Source: UBA6522 sp965221035
Lineage (GTDB): Bacteria > Pseudomonadota > Gammaproteobacteria > Steroidobacterales > Rariloculaceae
Length of the DNA: 64,000 nucleotides
Assembly: GCA_965221035.1 (NCBI GenBank)
Contig: OZ244860.1
Span: 2,914,001 to 2,978,000, forward strand
Direction of reading: 5' to 3'
Below are positions 32,569 to 41,825 of this stretch, piece by piece. The translations under genes and the position numbers were made by a program. The notes below the pieces were generated by a model. The model was not told where the DNA came from, did not search any database, and worked only from the letters and a program-made list of their open reading frames with translations. Each line of letters starts with the position of its first letter. Positions within the stretch are counted from its first letter, which is position 1.

Positions 32569-35500
32569 TCATGCCGCTACGGCCAACGCCTGGCCGGCTT
32601 GCACCGCCTGGCCCCTTGAGATCAGCACGTCTGCCACGACGCCCCGGGTTGGCGCAACCACCCGAAACTCGGTCTTCATGGATTCGACGATGAACAGCAA
32701 GTCGCCTTTCTTGACGCGCTGGCCGGGCCGCACGTGGACGGACCAAACCGAACCCGCCATTGGACTCGTCGCGAACACCGCGCCGTTTGCGTTCTCTTCG
32801 GGCTGTGCGGCGCCTTGTGTCTTCTCCGTCTCGAAGGTCAGCAAGCCGCGCGCCTTCCAATCTTCGAGTTCCGCGGAGAACGCCGCACGCCGACGCGCCT
32901 CGAACGAATTGATTTCCTGGGCATGTCGGGTCAGAAAGGCGTGATGGGATTGGTAGTCGAAGTTGCCATGCCCGATATCGAGTTCCAACGCGCCCCGGGA
33001 GAAAGCCTCTCGCATCTCCAGCAGTTCCGTCTGGTGTACTTCGTAAAATTGAATCCGGTCGAAGGGCCGCAGCAGCCAGTACTCGTCGAACGCACGTCCA
33101 CGCCGATAGCGGTTCCAGACCTGCAGCGTTCGGCCCACGAACTGGTAACCCCCGGGGCCTTCCATCCCGTAGATGCACAGGTAGGCACCGCCTATGCCGA
33201 CAGAGTTCTCCGCCGTCCAGGTACGAGCCGGGTTGTACTTGGTGGTCACCAGTCGGTGACGGGGATCGACGGGCGTGGCCACCGGAGCACCCAGGTAGAC
33301 GTCGCCGAGGCCCATGACCAGGTAATCCGCGCCAAATACGATATTCCTGACCGTCTGGCGGTCCGGAAGCCCGTTGATCCGGCGAATGAATTCGATGTTG
33401 TCGGGGCACCAGGGCGCGTTGGGTCGCACGCTTTTCTCGTACCTGGTGATCGCGGCGAGGCAGGCCGGATCGTCCCAGGACAGCGGTAGGCGCACGGTGC
33501 GGGACACGACTCGCTGATCAGCATTGTTCGCCTGCACGAACAACGGATCGAGCTCCTGGGCCAACTCGGGCGCGGCGCGGCGTCTCGGGTCAAAGCGGAT
33601 CAGCAGTGACCGGATTCCGGCTGTCGTCTCCAGTACGCCGGAAACGCGATGTTCAGCGATGCCCGCCTCCAGAGCGTGGACACGCATCCGCAGTCCGATA
33701 TCGAGAATATTCGGCCCGAATTCCACCAGGATCGAATCCTGTGCGGCGCGACGCACGCGAATGTCACCGACTTCGCAGACGATCGGGTCCTGTACGGGAC
33801 CGCGTGCGATCCGTGGCGCGGCGAAGGCCTGCGGAGAACAGGCCGCGATGGCGGCGTCGCGCTCGCGCGCGATGCGTCCCGCCTCGGCTTCGGTGACAGC
33901 CACCAGGCGCAAGCGGTCACCGGAACCGAGTTGGCCGAGCTTCCAGCGATCCGCCTCGATCACGGCTGCGGGACAAACGAATCCCCCCAGGCTCGGCCCG
34001 TCCGGCCCTAGAATGACCGGCATGTCGCCGGTAAAGTCGATGGCGCCGAAGGAGTATGGGTTGTCGTGCACGTTGGACGGGTGCAGGCCCGCGTCGCCGC
34101 CGTCCGGGCGCGCCCACTGGGGATGCGGGCCAATCAGGCGCACGCCGGTGCGATCCGAGTGGTAGTGAACGAGCCACTCCGCGGAGAGGAATGTGTCGAT
34201 GTCCGCGGGTGTAAGAAAGTCCTCGGTGCAGTGGGGGCCCATGGTCACGCGCAGCACGTGACGCGCGTCGAGGCTGGGCGCGGGTACGCCTTGGCGGGAT
34301 TGGCGACCGCGGCGCCCCGATGTCGGGGTCAGGCGCAGCACGTCGCCCGCCGCGAGCGCGCGCCCGTTCATCCCGCCGATGCCTCCAAGCGTGAAGGTCG
34401 CGGCCGAGCCCATGACCCCGGGCACCTCCAGTCCCCCCGCCACGAGCATGTAGGCCCGCACACCCGCGGTCACCCGACCGACCCTCAGTACATCGCCGGC
34501 GCACACCGCCAGGGACTGCCAGGGGGCTGCTCTCAACGTGCTCCCGGCTGTCTCGTGGTCGATCTCGACCGCTCCCGCAACCAGGACCGTCGCAGGGGCC
34601 TGAAACGCCAGAGTCGGACCGGCGACGGTGATCTCGAGTCCCGGCGCACCTTCGGGGTTGCCAAGGAGGCGATTGCCGAGACGGAATGAAAGGTCATCCA
34701 TGGGCCCTGAAGGCGGCACGCCCACGTGCCAGAAGCCGAGCCGTCCCGGCCAGGACTGAACCGTAGTCTGTATTCCCGGCGCCAGGACTTCCAGTGTGCG
34801 CGGCCGGTATGCGAAGCCGGCGACAGTCCCCGTGTCGTGTTCGACCTTCGCGAAAGCGTCGCAATCAAGAATCTGGTACAAGAACTCGCGGTTGGTTTCG
34901 ATGCCGTGCAACACGGTTTCTTCCAGCGCCGCGCGCAGCTGCCGACGCGCCTCCTCACGGGTCGATCCGCACGCCATGACCTTGGCGAGCAGGGAATCAT
35001 AATGCGCCGGTATCTCCGTGCCGGATCTCAGCCAGGTATCGGTTCGCAGCCAGGGAGCTTGCGGGAATTCGCAGACGGATAGCCAGCCCGGCGTGGGCCG
35101 AAAATCGTGTTTGGGGTCCTCGGCGCAAAGCCTCGCTTCCATCGCCCAGCCATCGGCCAGGAGTTCACTTTCCAAAGCTTTCAGCGGCCGAAGTTCACCG
35201 GCCGCAAGCTCAAGCATCCAGCGCACCAGGTCCACGCCGAAAACGAGTTCGGTGATGCCGTGCTCGACCTGCAGGCGCGTGTTGACCTCAAGGAACGCCG
35301 CGGCTTCCCGTTCGGGGTCATAGACGAATTCGACGGTGCCCGCACTCCGGTACCGCACGCTCGAGAGCAGCGCTCGCGCGTCTTCGTGCATTCGTCCTCG
35401 CACCTGCTTCGGCAGGTTGGGCGCCGGGCATTCTTCAATGACCTTTTGGTGCCGCCGCTGCAGCGAGCAGTCCCGGTCGCCCAGGATGAGAACTCCGCCC

Positions 35501-36150
35501 GCACCGTCCCCGAGGGCCTGGACTTCGACGTGCCGGGGGTTCGGGACGCAACACTCGAGAAACAGGCGCGTGTCGCCAAACGCACGGCCGGCGAGACGTT
35601 GTACCGCGGCGAAATTCGCCGCGAGTTCGTCCGCGTCGTCGCAACGTTGCATGCCGATTCCGCCCCCACCGCCCGTGCTCTTCAACATCACCGGGTAGCC
35701 GATACCCGCGGCCTTCCGAAGCGCATCCCTGGAATCCCCGAGCACTCCGCTGCCCGGCAACAGCGTGACCCCGGCCGCCATTGCGAGCCGGCGCGCCTCG
35801 TGCTTGAGGCCGAATCCTTCGAGGTGCTCCGGGCGGGGGCCGACGAACGCGACGCCTCTTTCTTCCAGCGCTCGCGCAAACTCGGCGTTCTCGCTCAGGA
35901 ATCCATACCCGGGGTGTACCGCGTCGGCTCCGGCACGCTCCACCGCTTCAAGCAACCGACCCATGTCCAGGTAGGTCTCCGCCACGCCGCCGTCGCCGAG
36001 CGGGTGCGCCTCGCCGGCGGCCTCGACGTGCAGCGAGCCCCGGTCAGCGTGGGCGAATACGGCGGCACTCGCGATGCCCATCTCGTCCAGCGTCCGGCAG
36101 ATGCGTACCGCGATCTCGCCGCGGTTCGCAATCAGTACCTTGCGGAACAT
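32569..36150 (-). CDS. Biotin-dependent urea/guanidine carboxylase
   Basis: 1193 aa. Uses ATP, bicarbonate and biotin to carboxylate urea or guanidine. Order of domains: biotin carboxylase N-terminal (VLIANRGEIAVRICRTLDEMG), ATP-grasp (YPVMLKSTGGGGGIGM; EVNTRLQVEHGITE), biotin carboxylase C-terminal (about 335-445), carboxyltransferase built of AHS2 (about 470-760) and AHS1 (about 790-1000), and a C-terminal biotinyl domain with Lys1159 in VESMKTEF. Length is that of stand-alone bacterial urea carboxylases. Two DUF1989 genes lie just upstream. In characterised operons this set marks guanidine carboxylase, with DUF1989 proteins as carboxyguanidine deiminase, so guanidine is at least as likely a substrate as urea. 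Confidence 0.9.
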   Translation of the reverse strand: MFRKVLIANRGEIAVRICRTLDEMGIASAAVFAHADRGSLHVEAAGEAHPLGDGGVAETYLDMGRLLEAVERAGADAVHPGYGFLSENAEFARALEERGVAFVGPRPEHLEGFGLKHEARRLAMAAGVTLLPGSGVLGDSRDALRKAAGIGYPVMLKSTGGGGGIGMQRCDDADELAANFAAVQRLAGRAFGDTRLFLECCVPNPRHVEVQALGDGAGGVLILGDRDCSLQRRHQKVIEECPAPNLPKQVRGRMHEDARALLSSVRYRSAGTVEFVYDPEREAAAFLEVNTRLQVEHGITELVFGVDLVRWMLELAAGELRPLKALESELLADGWAMEARLCAEDPKHDFRPTPGWLSVCEFPQAPWLRTDTWLRSGTEIPAHYDSLLAKVMACGSTREEARRQLRAALEETVLHGIETNREFLYQILDCDAFAKVEHDTGTVAGFAYRPRTLEVLAPGIQTTVQSWPGRLGFWHVGVPPSGPMDDLSFRLGNRLLGNPEGAPGLEITVAGPTLAFQAPATVLVAGAVEIDHETAGSTLRAAPWQSLAVCAGDVLRVGRVTAGVRAYMLVAGGLEVPGVMGSAATFTLGGIGGMNGRALAAGDVLRLTPTSGRRGRQSRQGVPAPSLDARHVLRVTMGPHCTEDFLTPADIDTFLSAEWLVHYHSDRTGVRLIGPHPQWARPDGGDAGLHPSNVHDNPYSFGAIDFTGDMPVILGPDGPSLGGFVCPAAVIEADRWKLGQLGSGDRLRLVAVTEAEAGRIARERDAAIAACSPQAFAAPRIARGPVQDPIVCEVGDIRVRRAAQDSILVEFGPNILDIGLRMRVHALEAGIAEHRVSGVLETTAGIRSLLIRFDPRRRAAPELAQELDPLFVQANNADQRVVSRTVRLPLSWDDPACLAAITRYEKSVRPNAPWCPDNIEFIRRINGLPDRQTVRNIVFGADYLVMGLGDVYLGAPVATPVDPRHRLVTTKYNPARTWTAENSVGIGGAYLCIYGMEGPGGYQFVGRTLQVWNRYRRGRAFDEYWLLRPFDRIQFYEVHQTELLEMREAFSRGALELDIGHGNFDYQSHHAFLTRHAQEINSFEARRRAAFSAELEDWKARGLLTFETEKTQGAAQPEENANGAVFATSPMAGSVWSVHVRPGQRVKKGDLLFIVESMKTEFRVVAPTRGVVADVLISRGQAVQAGQALAVAA

Positions 36151-36183
36151 GACTCGACCGATGTGTGGCCCGAATCCCGGCTG

Positions 36184-36831
36184 TTAACCGGACTGCCGCC
36201 ACACCGCCAGTTCGATGGGTGTCGGATTGAAACCGCTGCAGGGGTTGTTGAGCTGAGGACAGTTGGAGATCAGCACGAGGATTTCCATCTCTGCGACGAG
36301 TTCCACGTACTTTCCGGGTGCGCTGATGCCGTCCTCGAATGTCAGGCCACCCTCCGGCGAAATCGGAACGTTCATGAAAAAGTTGATGTTGTGGGTGATG
36401 TCGCGCTTGCTCAGGCCCCACTCATCGTGCGTGTTCACGGCCAGCAGCCAACTGTCTCGGCAAGAGTGCATGCTTTTTCGGTCCAGTGCATAGCGGACCG
36501 TGTTGCTCTCGCTTGCGCACGCGCCGCCCAGCGTGTCATGGCGGCCGCAGGTGTCCGCGACGATTCTCAGCATCGGGTTGCATTCGTCCGAGAGCAGGAT
36601 GGTGCCGGTCGACAGGTAGAGATTGCCCTGCTCGCGGACCGTGTCGAAGGCGCTGTAGCGCTCGTGGGGATTCGCCGCGTTGAAGAACAGCGTGTCCACG
36701 GCCTGGTTGCCCTCAAGGTCTGTTATGCGGAAGGTGTCGCCCGCGCCGAGCGCGCCGATCCAGTACTCCCCGGCTGGAATGGTCTCCTTCCAGTCCGCCG
36801 TATCGACGGACAGTTCGCTTTCCTTCAGCAT
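36184..36831 (-). CDS. DUF1989 protein, urea-carboxylase-associated (carboxyguanidine deiminase subunit-like)
   Basis: 215 aa. Family landmarks: DTLFFNAANPHERYSAFDTVREQG, the Cys/His-rich ADTCGRHDTLGGACASESN and the end motif NCPQLNNPCSGFNPTPIE, probable zinc ligands. Known relatives CgdA/CgdB form the heteromeric carboxyguanidine deiminase that turns carboxyguanidine into allophanate. The size fits the CgdB-type partner. It is 33 bp before the carboxylase and 15 bp after its paralog, so all are cotranscribed. Confidence 0.85.
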   Translation of the reverse strand: MLKESELSVDTADWKETIPAGEYWIGALGAGDTFRITDLEGNQAVDTLFFNAANPHERYSAFDTVREQGNLYLSTGTILLSDECNPMLRIVADTCGRHDTLGGACASESNTVRYALDRKSMHSCRDSWLLAVNTHDEWGLSKRDITHNINFFMNVPISPEGGLTFEDGISAPGKYVELVAEMEILVLISNCPQLNNPCSGFNPTPIELAVWRQSG

Positions 36832-36846
36832 CCTGACTGTCCTCCG

Positions 36847-37578
36847 TCATGCGCCCAGCAAATAGAGGAGGTTGTTCTTGTAGCCCCTGCCGTTCTCCTC
36901 AAGCAATGTGCAGAGGGCATCGTCGACATCGATGAATTCCGAGAGACTCAGACGGTAGCCAATGGGGCGGCGCGGGTAATCGGCCGCCGAGTTCAGGGGA
37001 TGCGGACACGTGTGCAGGATCACCAGAGTCGGCATTTCGAATCGAAGCGTGACCGAGTCGCCCGGCTTCGAATGATCGGGGACGAACCGCATGGAGCCGT
37101 CCCGCGCCGCGTTGACGCGCGAAAACCAGTTCACGTTCGCCACCAGGTCCCGGCGTCCGAGGCCGTACTTGCCAAGTTCCGTCAGGAACGAGTCGCGGCC
37201 GTTGCGGTAAAGGTTGTTTCGCGCTTCCTGAAACGTCAGGCGGCCCCACTTTCGGCGCACGATATCCGCGTTACATGTGCCGCTCGAAGCATCGTGCCAG
37301 CCCACATCGTCAGCCACGACGGCGCAGAATATGCGGCCCATGTCCGAGTAGAGACAGTGACCGCCAGTCAGGCGGAATGTGTGCTGGCACTTCAACGTGT
37401 CCGGCAGGTTCAGGCGTTCGAGCGGATTGGCTACGTTGAAGGCGATCATCGCCGCGTTGCCTCCCCCCTCGACATCCACCAGTTGGAGCCGGACGCCCGC
37501 ATTGGCCACGAACGACCAGTGGCTGCCGCCCGGCAGAACATCCTCGTAGATCACGTCGGCCTGCGTATCGGCCTGCAT
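36847..37578 (-). CDS. DUF1989 protein, urea-carboxylase-associated (larger partner)
   Basis: 243 aa. Paralog of the next gene: MIAFNVANPLERLNLPDTLKCQ, the motif DDVGWHDASSGTCNAD in place of CGRHDT..GGAC, and HTCPHPLNSAADYPRRPI in place of NCPQLNNP. Size and features fit the CgdA-type partner. The start at ATG 37578 agrees with family length and has AGG close upstream; a longer reading to 37707 is unlikely. The 205-bp gap before it was read for a guanidine-I riboswitch; the conserved core was not seen. Confidence 0.82.
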   Translation of the reverse strand: MQADTQADVIYEDVLPGGSHWSFVANAGVRLQLVDVEGGGNAAMIAFNVANPLERLNLPDTLKCQHTFRLTGGHCLYSDMGRIFCAVVADDVGWHDASSGTCNADIVRRKWGRLTFQEARNNLYRNGRDSFLTELGKYGLGRRDLVANVNWFSRVNAARDGSMRFVPDHSKPGDSVTLRFEMPTLVILHTCPHPLNSAADYPRRPIGYRLSLSEFIDVDDALCTLLEENGRGYKNNLLYLLGA

Positions 37579-37783
37579 GCACCTGTTCTCTCGACTCGTG
37601 TAACGTGTATCTAGCAAGAACCGTGCCAGCGGCTCGACAGCCCCAAGGAGAGCCCTGATACAAGGCATCGACGATGCCAACGCACTGACATGGAGCATCC
37701 GGCGCACCGTCGTGGAACACGAATCTCAATCCGCGTCGAAAAACGCAGAGAACAGTCGGTATGGCGCAGGCTCCCAAGTGGTT
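37579..37783. other. 205-bp gap between hydantoinase-like and DUF1989 genes
   Basis: This is the longest gap inside the nitrogen cluster and may hold an internal promoter. No gene, clear terminator or guanidine-I riboswitch core was found on the minus strand. Confidence 0.4.
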
Positions 37784-39322
37784 TCAGATGGCCAGATCGC
37801 CCACGGCGCGAACGCGAAGGCGCACCGTTTCCTCCGGCATGTACGGAAGGGGCACCTCATCGATCGATGCGATCTCAAGGTTTTCCGGTGCCGCGCCGCC
37901 TGCAAGCGCGTTCTCTTTTGCAGTGGCGCCGGCCCTGGCGATCGCCTCTTCGCGCGACCCTGTTCCTGGATAGTGCAGAATTTCGCACTCGCCGCTGACT
38001 TTTGCGAGTGTGGCGCCGACGGCGTTGGCGACGCCGCAATGAGCAGGACGATGAATCGCCGAGATACCGGGGATGCGGTTACCGACAAGAAATTCGCCGC
38101 CGCCGACCACGATCAGCGGAAGCGGTTTCGGCCTGGTTTTCATCAGTTCGATGGCGTGCGCAAACTGTTCCTGTATCCTCGCGATGGCTGTATCGACGGT
38201 CTCGGCCGACACCCCGCCCAGGGCACCCGGATTGCCCAGTTCGACACGGCGGCCTGCGACCGCGATATCCGTGGCGGTCAGGGTATCGCCGCCGAAGCAG
38301 AGCGCTTCCTCGCCCAGACGGCGCCCCACCGATCGCGGCCCGACCGACCGGCCGTTGGCGTCGACGATACTGCCGCCACCCAGCCCTATGGAAAGAACGT
38401 CCGGCATCCTGAAGTTCGAGCGCACACCACCAATTTCAGCATTGACGCTCGACTCGCGCGGAAATCCGGCGATCAGCATGCCGACGTCGGTGGTCGTGCC
38501 GCCCACATCCGCTACCAGGCCATCGTTGATTCCGGAAAGATGAGCCGCTCCGCGCATGGAGTTGGTCGGGCCGGACGAGAACGTCAACACGGGAAAGCGG
38601 CGAACCCTGTGCGAAGGCATGACCGTCCCGTCGTTCTGACTGACAAAAAACGGTGCCCCTATGTCGAAGCCGGACAGCGCTTGCTCGAATGCGTCGACGA
38701 CCCGTGCCGACAGGCGCAGCAGCGAGGCGTTCAGCAACGCGGCATTCTCGCGCCCCAGCAGACCCAGCCGCCCCATCTCATGGGACAGCACCACCGGCAT
38801 CCCTGGCATCTTCGCCCTCAGCAGCTTGCCCGCGGTGATCTCCATCTGCGGACTCAGAGGCGAAAATACCGATGAGATCGCCACCGCCCGGGCATCCGTG
38901 CCGGCAATCCGCGCGATTACGTTCTCCAGTTCCGCGTCATCGAGCGGGGAGACTTCGCTGCCGTCGAATTCGTTGCCGCCACGCACCATGTGGACGTGGT
39001 TTCCGAGGGCCCTTGCGAGGTCCTCCGGCCAGTCCACCATCGGCGGCAAACATTCCCCGGAAGGCAGGCCAAGTCGGATCACGGCCACCTTGGAGAGTTG
39101 ACGCCGCTCCACGACTGCATTGGTAAACTGAGTCGTACCGAGCATCACGGCATCGATCCGGTCCCGATCCGTTCCAATTGTATCGAGTACCGCCCGCAAC
39201 GCGTCGAGAATCCCCCCGCTGATGTTCTTCGAGGTCATCGCCTTGTGGGCAGCGATCACCTGCCCCCTATGGACGATGACTGCATCGGTGTGCGTTCCGC
39301 CGACATCGATGCCGACTCTCAT
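37784..39322 (-). CDS. Hydantoinase/oxoprolinase family protein (short HyuA-like)
   Basis: 512 aa. ATP-dependent ring-opening hydrolase family with an actin-like ATPase fold: phosphate-1 loop RVGIDVGGTHTDAVIV at the start and LVADVGGTTTDVGML in the second half, plus LGGGSIVDANG. It lacks the about 180-residue C-terminal extension of N-methylhydantoinase A and belongs to the shorter group that travels with DUF917 genes, as it does here. ATG at 39322 overlaps the permease stop as ATGA, so it is translationally coupled. Likely substrate: a hydantoin, oxoproline or related cyclic amide. Confidence 0.85.
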   Translation of the reverse strand: MRVGIDVGGTHTDAVIVHRGQVIAAHKAMTSKNISGGILDALRAVLDTIGTDRDRIDAVMLGTTQFTNAVVERRQLSKVAVIRLGLPSGECLPPMVDWPEDLARALGNHVHMVRGGNEFDGSEVSPLDDAELENVIARIAGTDARAVAISSVFSPLSPQMEITAGKLLRAKMPGMPVVLSHEMGRLGLLGRENAALLNASLLRLSARVVDAFEQALSGFDIGAPFFVSQNDGTVMPSHRVRRFPVLTFSSGPTNSMRGAAHLSGINDGLVADVGGTTTDVGMLIAGFPRESSVNAEIGGVRSNFRMPDVLSIGLGGGSIVDANGRSVGPRSVGRRLGEEALCFGGDTLTATDIAVAGRRVELGNPGALGGVSAETVDTAIARIQEQFAHAIELMKTRPKPLPLIVVGGGEFLVGNRIPGISAIHRPAHCGVANAVGATLAKVSGECEILHYPGTGSREEAIARAGATAKENALAGGAAPENLEIASIDEVPLPYMPEETVRLRVRAVGDLAI

Positions 39323-40623
39323 CGGACACCTTGCCTTTCGCTTGCCGCAGAGCTGCGGGCGCGCCGCGCCTTCATCAACAGGATGTAGACGATGGCCGGC
39401 ACGAGCAACGCATCGATGGTCGACCACCCCGTAAGGGTCATCATCTCCTCGGCCGTCGCGCCGCTGGCCGCCGAGCCGACAAGCCAGGCGAAAAGCGCAG
39501 GCCAGGAGATGGCCGCAGACTTCGGCAGATCTTCCAGACGGTATCGCTGATCGCGCAGAAGGTAGAAGTCGGCGATGTAGATGCTGCCAACGGGTATGAA
39601 CAGCACGCTCAGGAAGATGAGGAACGGAACGAAGTGGTCGAGAATGCCGAGAAAGGTGACCAGCGTTCCGACGGTTCCGCAAACCACCGTCATTTTCCAA
39701 CCTGCAAATCCCGGCACGACGGCGGACATGCTTAGCGAAGAGCCATAGAGGTTGATCGAGTTCGCCGTCCAGGTCGAGCAGACAACCAGCGCAAACGCCC
39801 CTGTACCGAGCCCCACCGCAACCATGATATCGAGCGTATCGCTGATGCCGGTGGCGAGGCTCGCCATTGCCGCAACCACGTAGACAAGCGTCGACGCGAC
39901 CAGGAAGGTCAGAAATGATGCCAGAATCGCACCCCCGCTGGAATTGACAAACCTCGTCACATCGGGAATCAGCACCGCACCCAGGATCAGGCCGCCGACC
40001 GTTGCGGCGACACCCTCGTTGAATGTCAGGGTTCCGGTGCCCGCGATCTCAAGGATGGCCGATAGAGGTTGATCGCCGAAGACCAGGTAGAGTAGGACGG
40101 CCATAAGCGCGACCATCAACGGTACGACCACCAATGCAAGGCGGTTGAGCAGCCGAAACCCGAACATGGTGGAGACCACCATCAGCAGGCCGCCCAATAG
40201 AATGTATGTCGTCTCTCCCAGGTGCAGCCCCAACTGGTTCGCGCCGAGCCCTTGCGCGGCCTTGGCGAACAATCCCAGTTGAACGCCGAACCAGCCGAAC
40301 TGCGATATTGCGAATGCCAGGTTGACGACCTTGGACCCTTTCACGCCAAATGCGAACTGAATCAGCATGTACGAGGAAAGCCGGGTCCTGGCGCCGATCA
40401 TGGCCGTGACCGCGCCGAGGACCCCAAGAAACAGGCCCCCGGCGAGGAAAGCGCCGACACCGGCCGGCAGGCCTAGCGCACCGCCGACCCTTGCGCCACC
40501 GACGAGGCCCGGGACGCTGAAGGCCTGCGCGCAATACAACAGCCCGACGCGCAGTCCGCCCACGGTGCGGGACTCCGGAACGGGAGTTGTCGCATGATCT
40601 TCCAGTAGTTCGCCGACATCCAT
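39319..40623 (-). CDS. NCS1-family permease (CodB-like)
   Basis: 434 aa, about 12 predicted membrane segments. Nucleobase/hydantoin/allantoin-type secondary transporter. The first segments (VGLLYCAQAFSVPGLVGGARVGGALG) and FGWFGVQLGLFA, VNSSGGAILASF, STWTANSINLYGSSLSMS match cytosine permease-like NCS1 proteins. ATG at 40623 has GAGGAAAC just upstream; longer readings are not supported. It is the first gene of the minus-strand cluster and suggests uptake of a small N-heterocycle or ureide that the downstream enzymes degrade. A GTGCCG-cat-CGGCAC hairpin (40672-40686) lies in its leader. Confidence 0.87.
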   Translation of the reverse strand: MDVGELLEDHATTPVPESRTVGGLRVGLLYCAQAFSVPGLVGGARVGGALGLPAGVGAFLAGGLFLGVLGAVTAMIGARTRLSSYMLIQFAFGVKGSKVVNLAFAISQFGWFGVQLGLFAKAAQGLGANQLGLHLGETTYILLGGLLMVVSTMFGFRLLNRLALVVVPLMVALMAVLLYLVFGDQPLSAILEIAGTGTLTFNEGVAATVGGLILGAVLIPDVTRFVNSSGGAILASFLTFLVASTLVYVVAAMASLATGISDTLDIMVAVGLGTGAFALVVCSTWTANSINLYGSSLSMSAVVPGFAGWKMTVVCGTVGTLVTFLGILDHFVPFLIFLSVLFIPVGSIYIADFYLLRDQRYRLEDLPKSAAISWPALFAWLVGSAASGATAEEMMTLTGWSTIDALLVPAIVYILLMKARRARSSAASERQGVR

Positions 40624-40841
40624 GATGTTTCCTCGGACAGGCGGGTTCCCTGGATCATCCCTTGCGGCGCCGTGCCGCATCGGCACCGGGAAAGAAGAGC
40701 GGCACTCTACCAGAACGTTGGAATCGACGCGGGTGGCTGGCGCGGCCGGTTGGTGCGACACTAGAATGATCTGGATTCTCATACCGGAAGCGGCGCACAA
40801 CGGAGTATCGCGACGAGGCCGACTCGTCGTTGGCGCGGGCC

Positions 40842-41825
40842 ATGGACACTGGCGACATCAATCTGGCAACCGTACTCGAAGCCCGCGGGCGTATTCGGAA
40901 GTACGTGGTGAATACACCTCTCAAGCCATCGTTCGAATTGGCTCGGCGGACCGCCGCCCAGGTGTTCCTGAAACTTGAGAACATGCAGGCCACGGGTTCT
41001 TTCAAGATCAGGGGTGCGGCGAACGCAATCCTCAAACTTGTTGAAGAGGATGGCGCCGCCGGTGTGGTCGCGGCATCCAGCGGCAATCACGGGCGGGCGG
41101 TGGCATTTGTTGCCCAGCAACTCGGAATGGCATCCACCATCTGCATGACCAGCCTGGTGCCCGGTGACAAGATCAGGGGCATCAAGGAATTCGGTGCTGA
41201 AGTCGTCGTGCATGGCGACGACCAGAATCAGGCTGTGGAGATGGCGTTGCAGATCGCCGAAGAACGCGACTTCAGGCTCATCCCGCCATTTGACGATGCG
41301 CTGGTCATCTCCGGGCAGGGTACGGTAGGGCTCGAAATCCTGGAGCAGATGCCGAGTATCGACACACTCGTGGTTCCCGTCAGCGGCGGTGGATTGATGA
41401 GCGGGATCGCCACGGCCGCCCGAGCCATCCGGCCGGACATGGAAATCATCGGCGTGACGACACGCTACGACGCGGCCATCTACGAGAGCGTCAGGGCGGG
41501 GCGGTTGACGATGGTGGGCGAGCGTCCGAGCATCGCCGATGCCTTGCCGGGACCGATCCCGCTCGACAATCGATATACGTTCAGGATCTGCCGTGATCTG
41601 GTCGACGAGATTGTTCCTGTTGCCGATGAAGCCATCGCGCACGCCATGCGATTTGCGATCGACCATGAAAAGGTCGTGCTGGAAGGCGCCGGTGCCATCG
41701 GGATAGCCTATCTGCTTGAAAGCAGTTCAAGATGGCGGGGCAGAAAGGTCGCTGTGGTCTGCAGCGGCAACAACGTTTCCCGCGAGCGGTTGGAGTCGAT
41801 TTTCGGCCAGTACGGTCTGGCTTAG
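40842..41825 (+). CDS. PLP-dependent threonine dehydratase-like (EutB-like) enzyme
   Basis: 327 aa. Fold-type II PLP enzyme that removes water and ammonia from hydroxy amino acids. Schiff-base Lys55 in ATGSFKIRGAANA, phosphate/substrate loop ASSGNHGRAVA, Gly-rich PLP-phosphate loop VPVSGGGLMSG. No C-terminal ACT domain, so not a classical IlvA. Segments such as SIADALPGPIPLDNRYTFRI split by one break, and LEGAGAIGIAYLLE, resemble EutB, the hydroxyectoine-utilisation dehydratase. ATG at 40842 is preferred; TTG at 40830 is alternative. Its stop overlaps that of the convergent antiporter gene (TTAG). An OCD-family gene (EutC-like family) occurs at 54800-55744 but not adjacent. Confidence 0.82.
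   Translation: MDTGDINLATVLEARGRIRKYVVNTPLKPSFELARRTAAQVFLKLENMQATGSFKIRGAANAILKLVEEDGAAGVVAASSGNHGRAVAFVAQQLGMASTICMTSLVPGDKIRGIKEFGAEVVVHGDDQNQAVEMALQIAEERDFRLIPPFDDALVISGQGTVGLEILEQMPSIDTLVVPVSGGGLMSGIATAARAIRPDMEIIGVTTRYDAAIYESVRAGRLTMVGERPSIADALPGPIPLDNRYTFRICRDLVDEIVPVADEAIAHAMRFAIDHEKVVLEGAGAIGIAYLLESSSRWRGRKVAVVCSGNNVSRERLESIFGQYGLA

Noticed and set aside
35107..37614. An 835-codon open frame on the plus strand opposite the carboxylase and DUF1989 genes
   Set aside because: It is the mirror of GC-rich codons in strongly recognised minus-strand genes; its translation has no family features and no ribosome site.
37579..37783. Guanidine-I riboswitch ahead of the DUF1989/carboxylase genes
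   Set aside because: Read on the minus strand; the conserved core of that riboswitch was not found. A covariance-model search would settle it.
39323..39700. Longer start for the hydantoinase-like protein (638 aa)
   Set aside because: The added part lies inside the permease gene in another frame; the ATG at 39322 begins the conserved phosphate loop and overlaps the permease stop.
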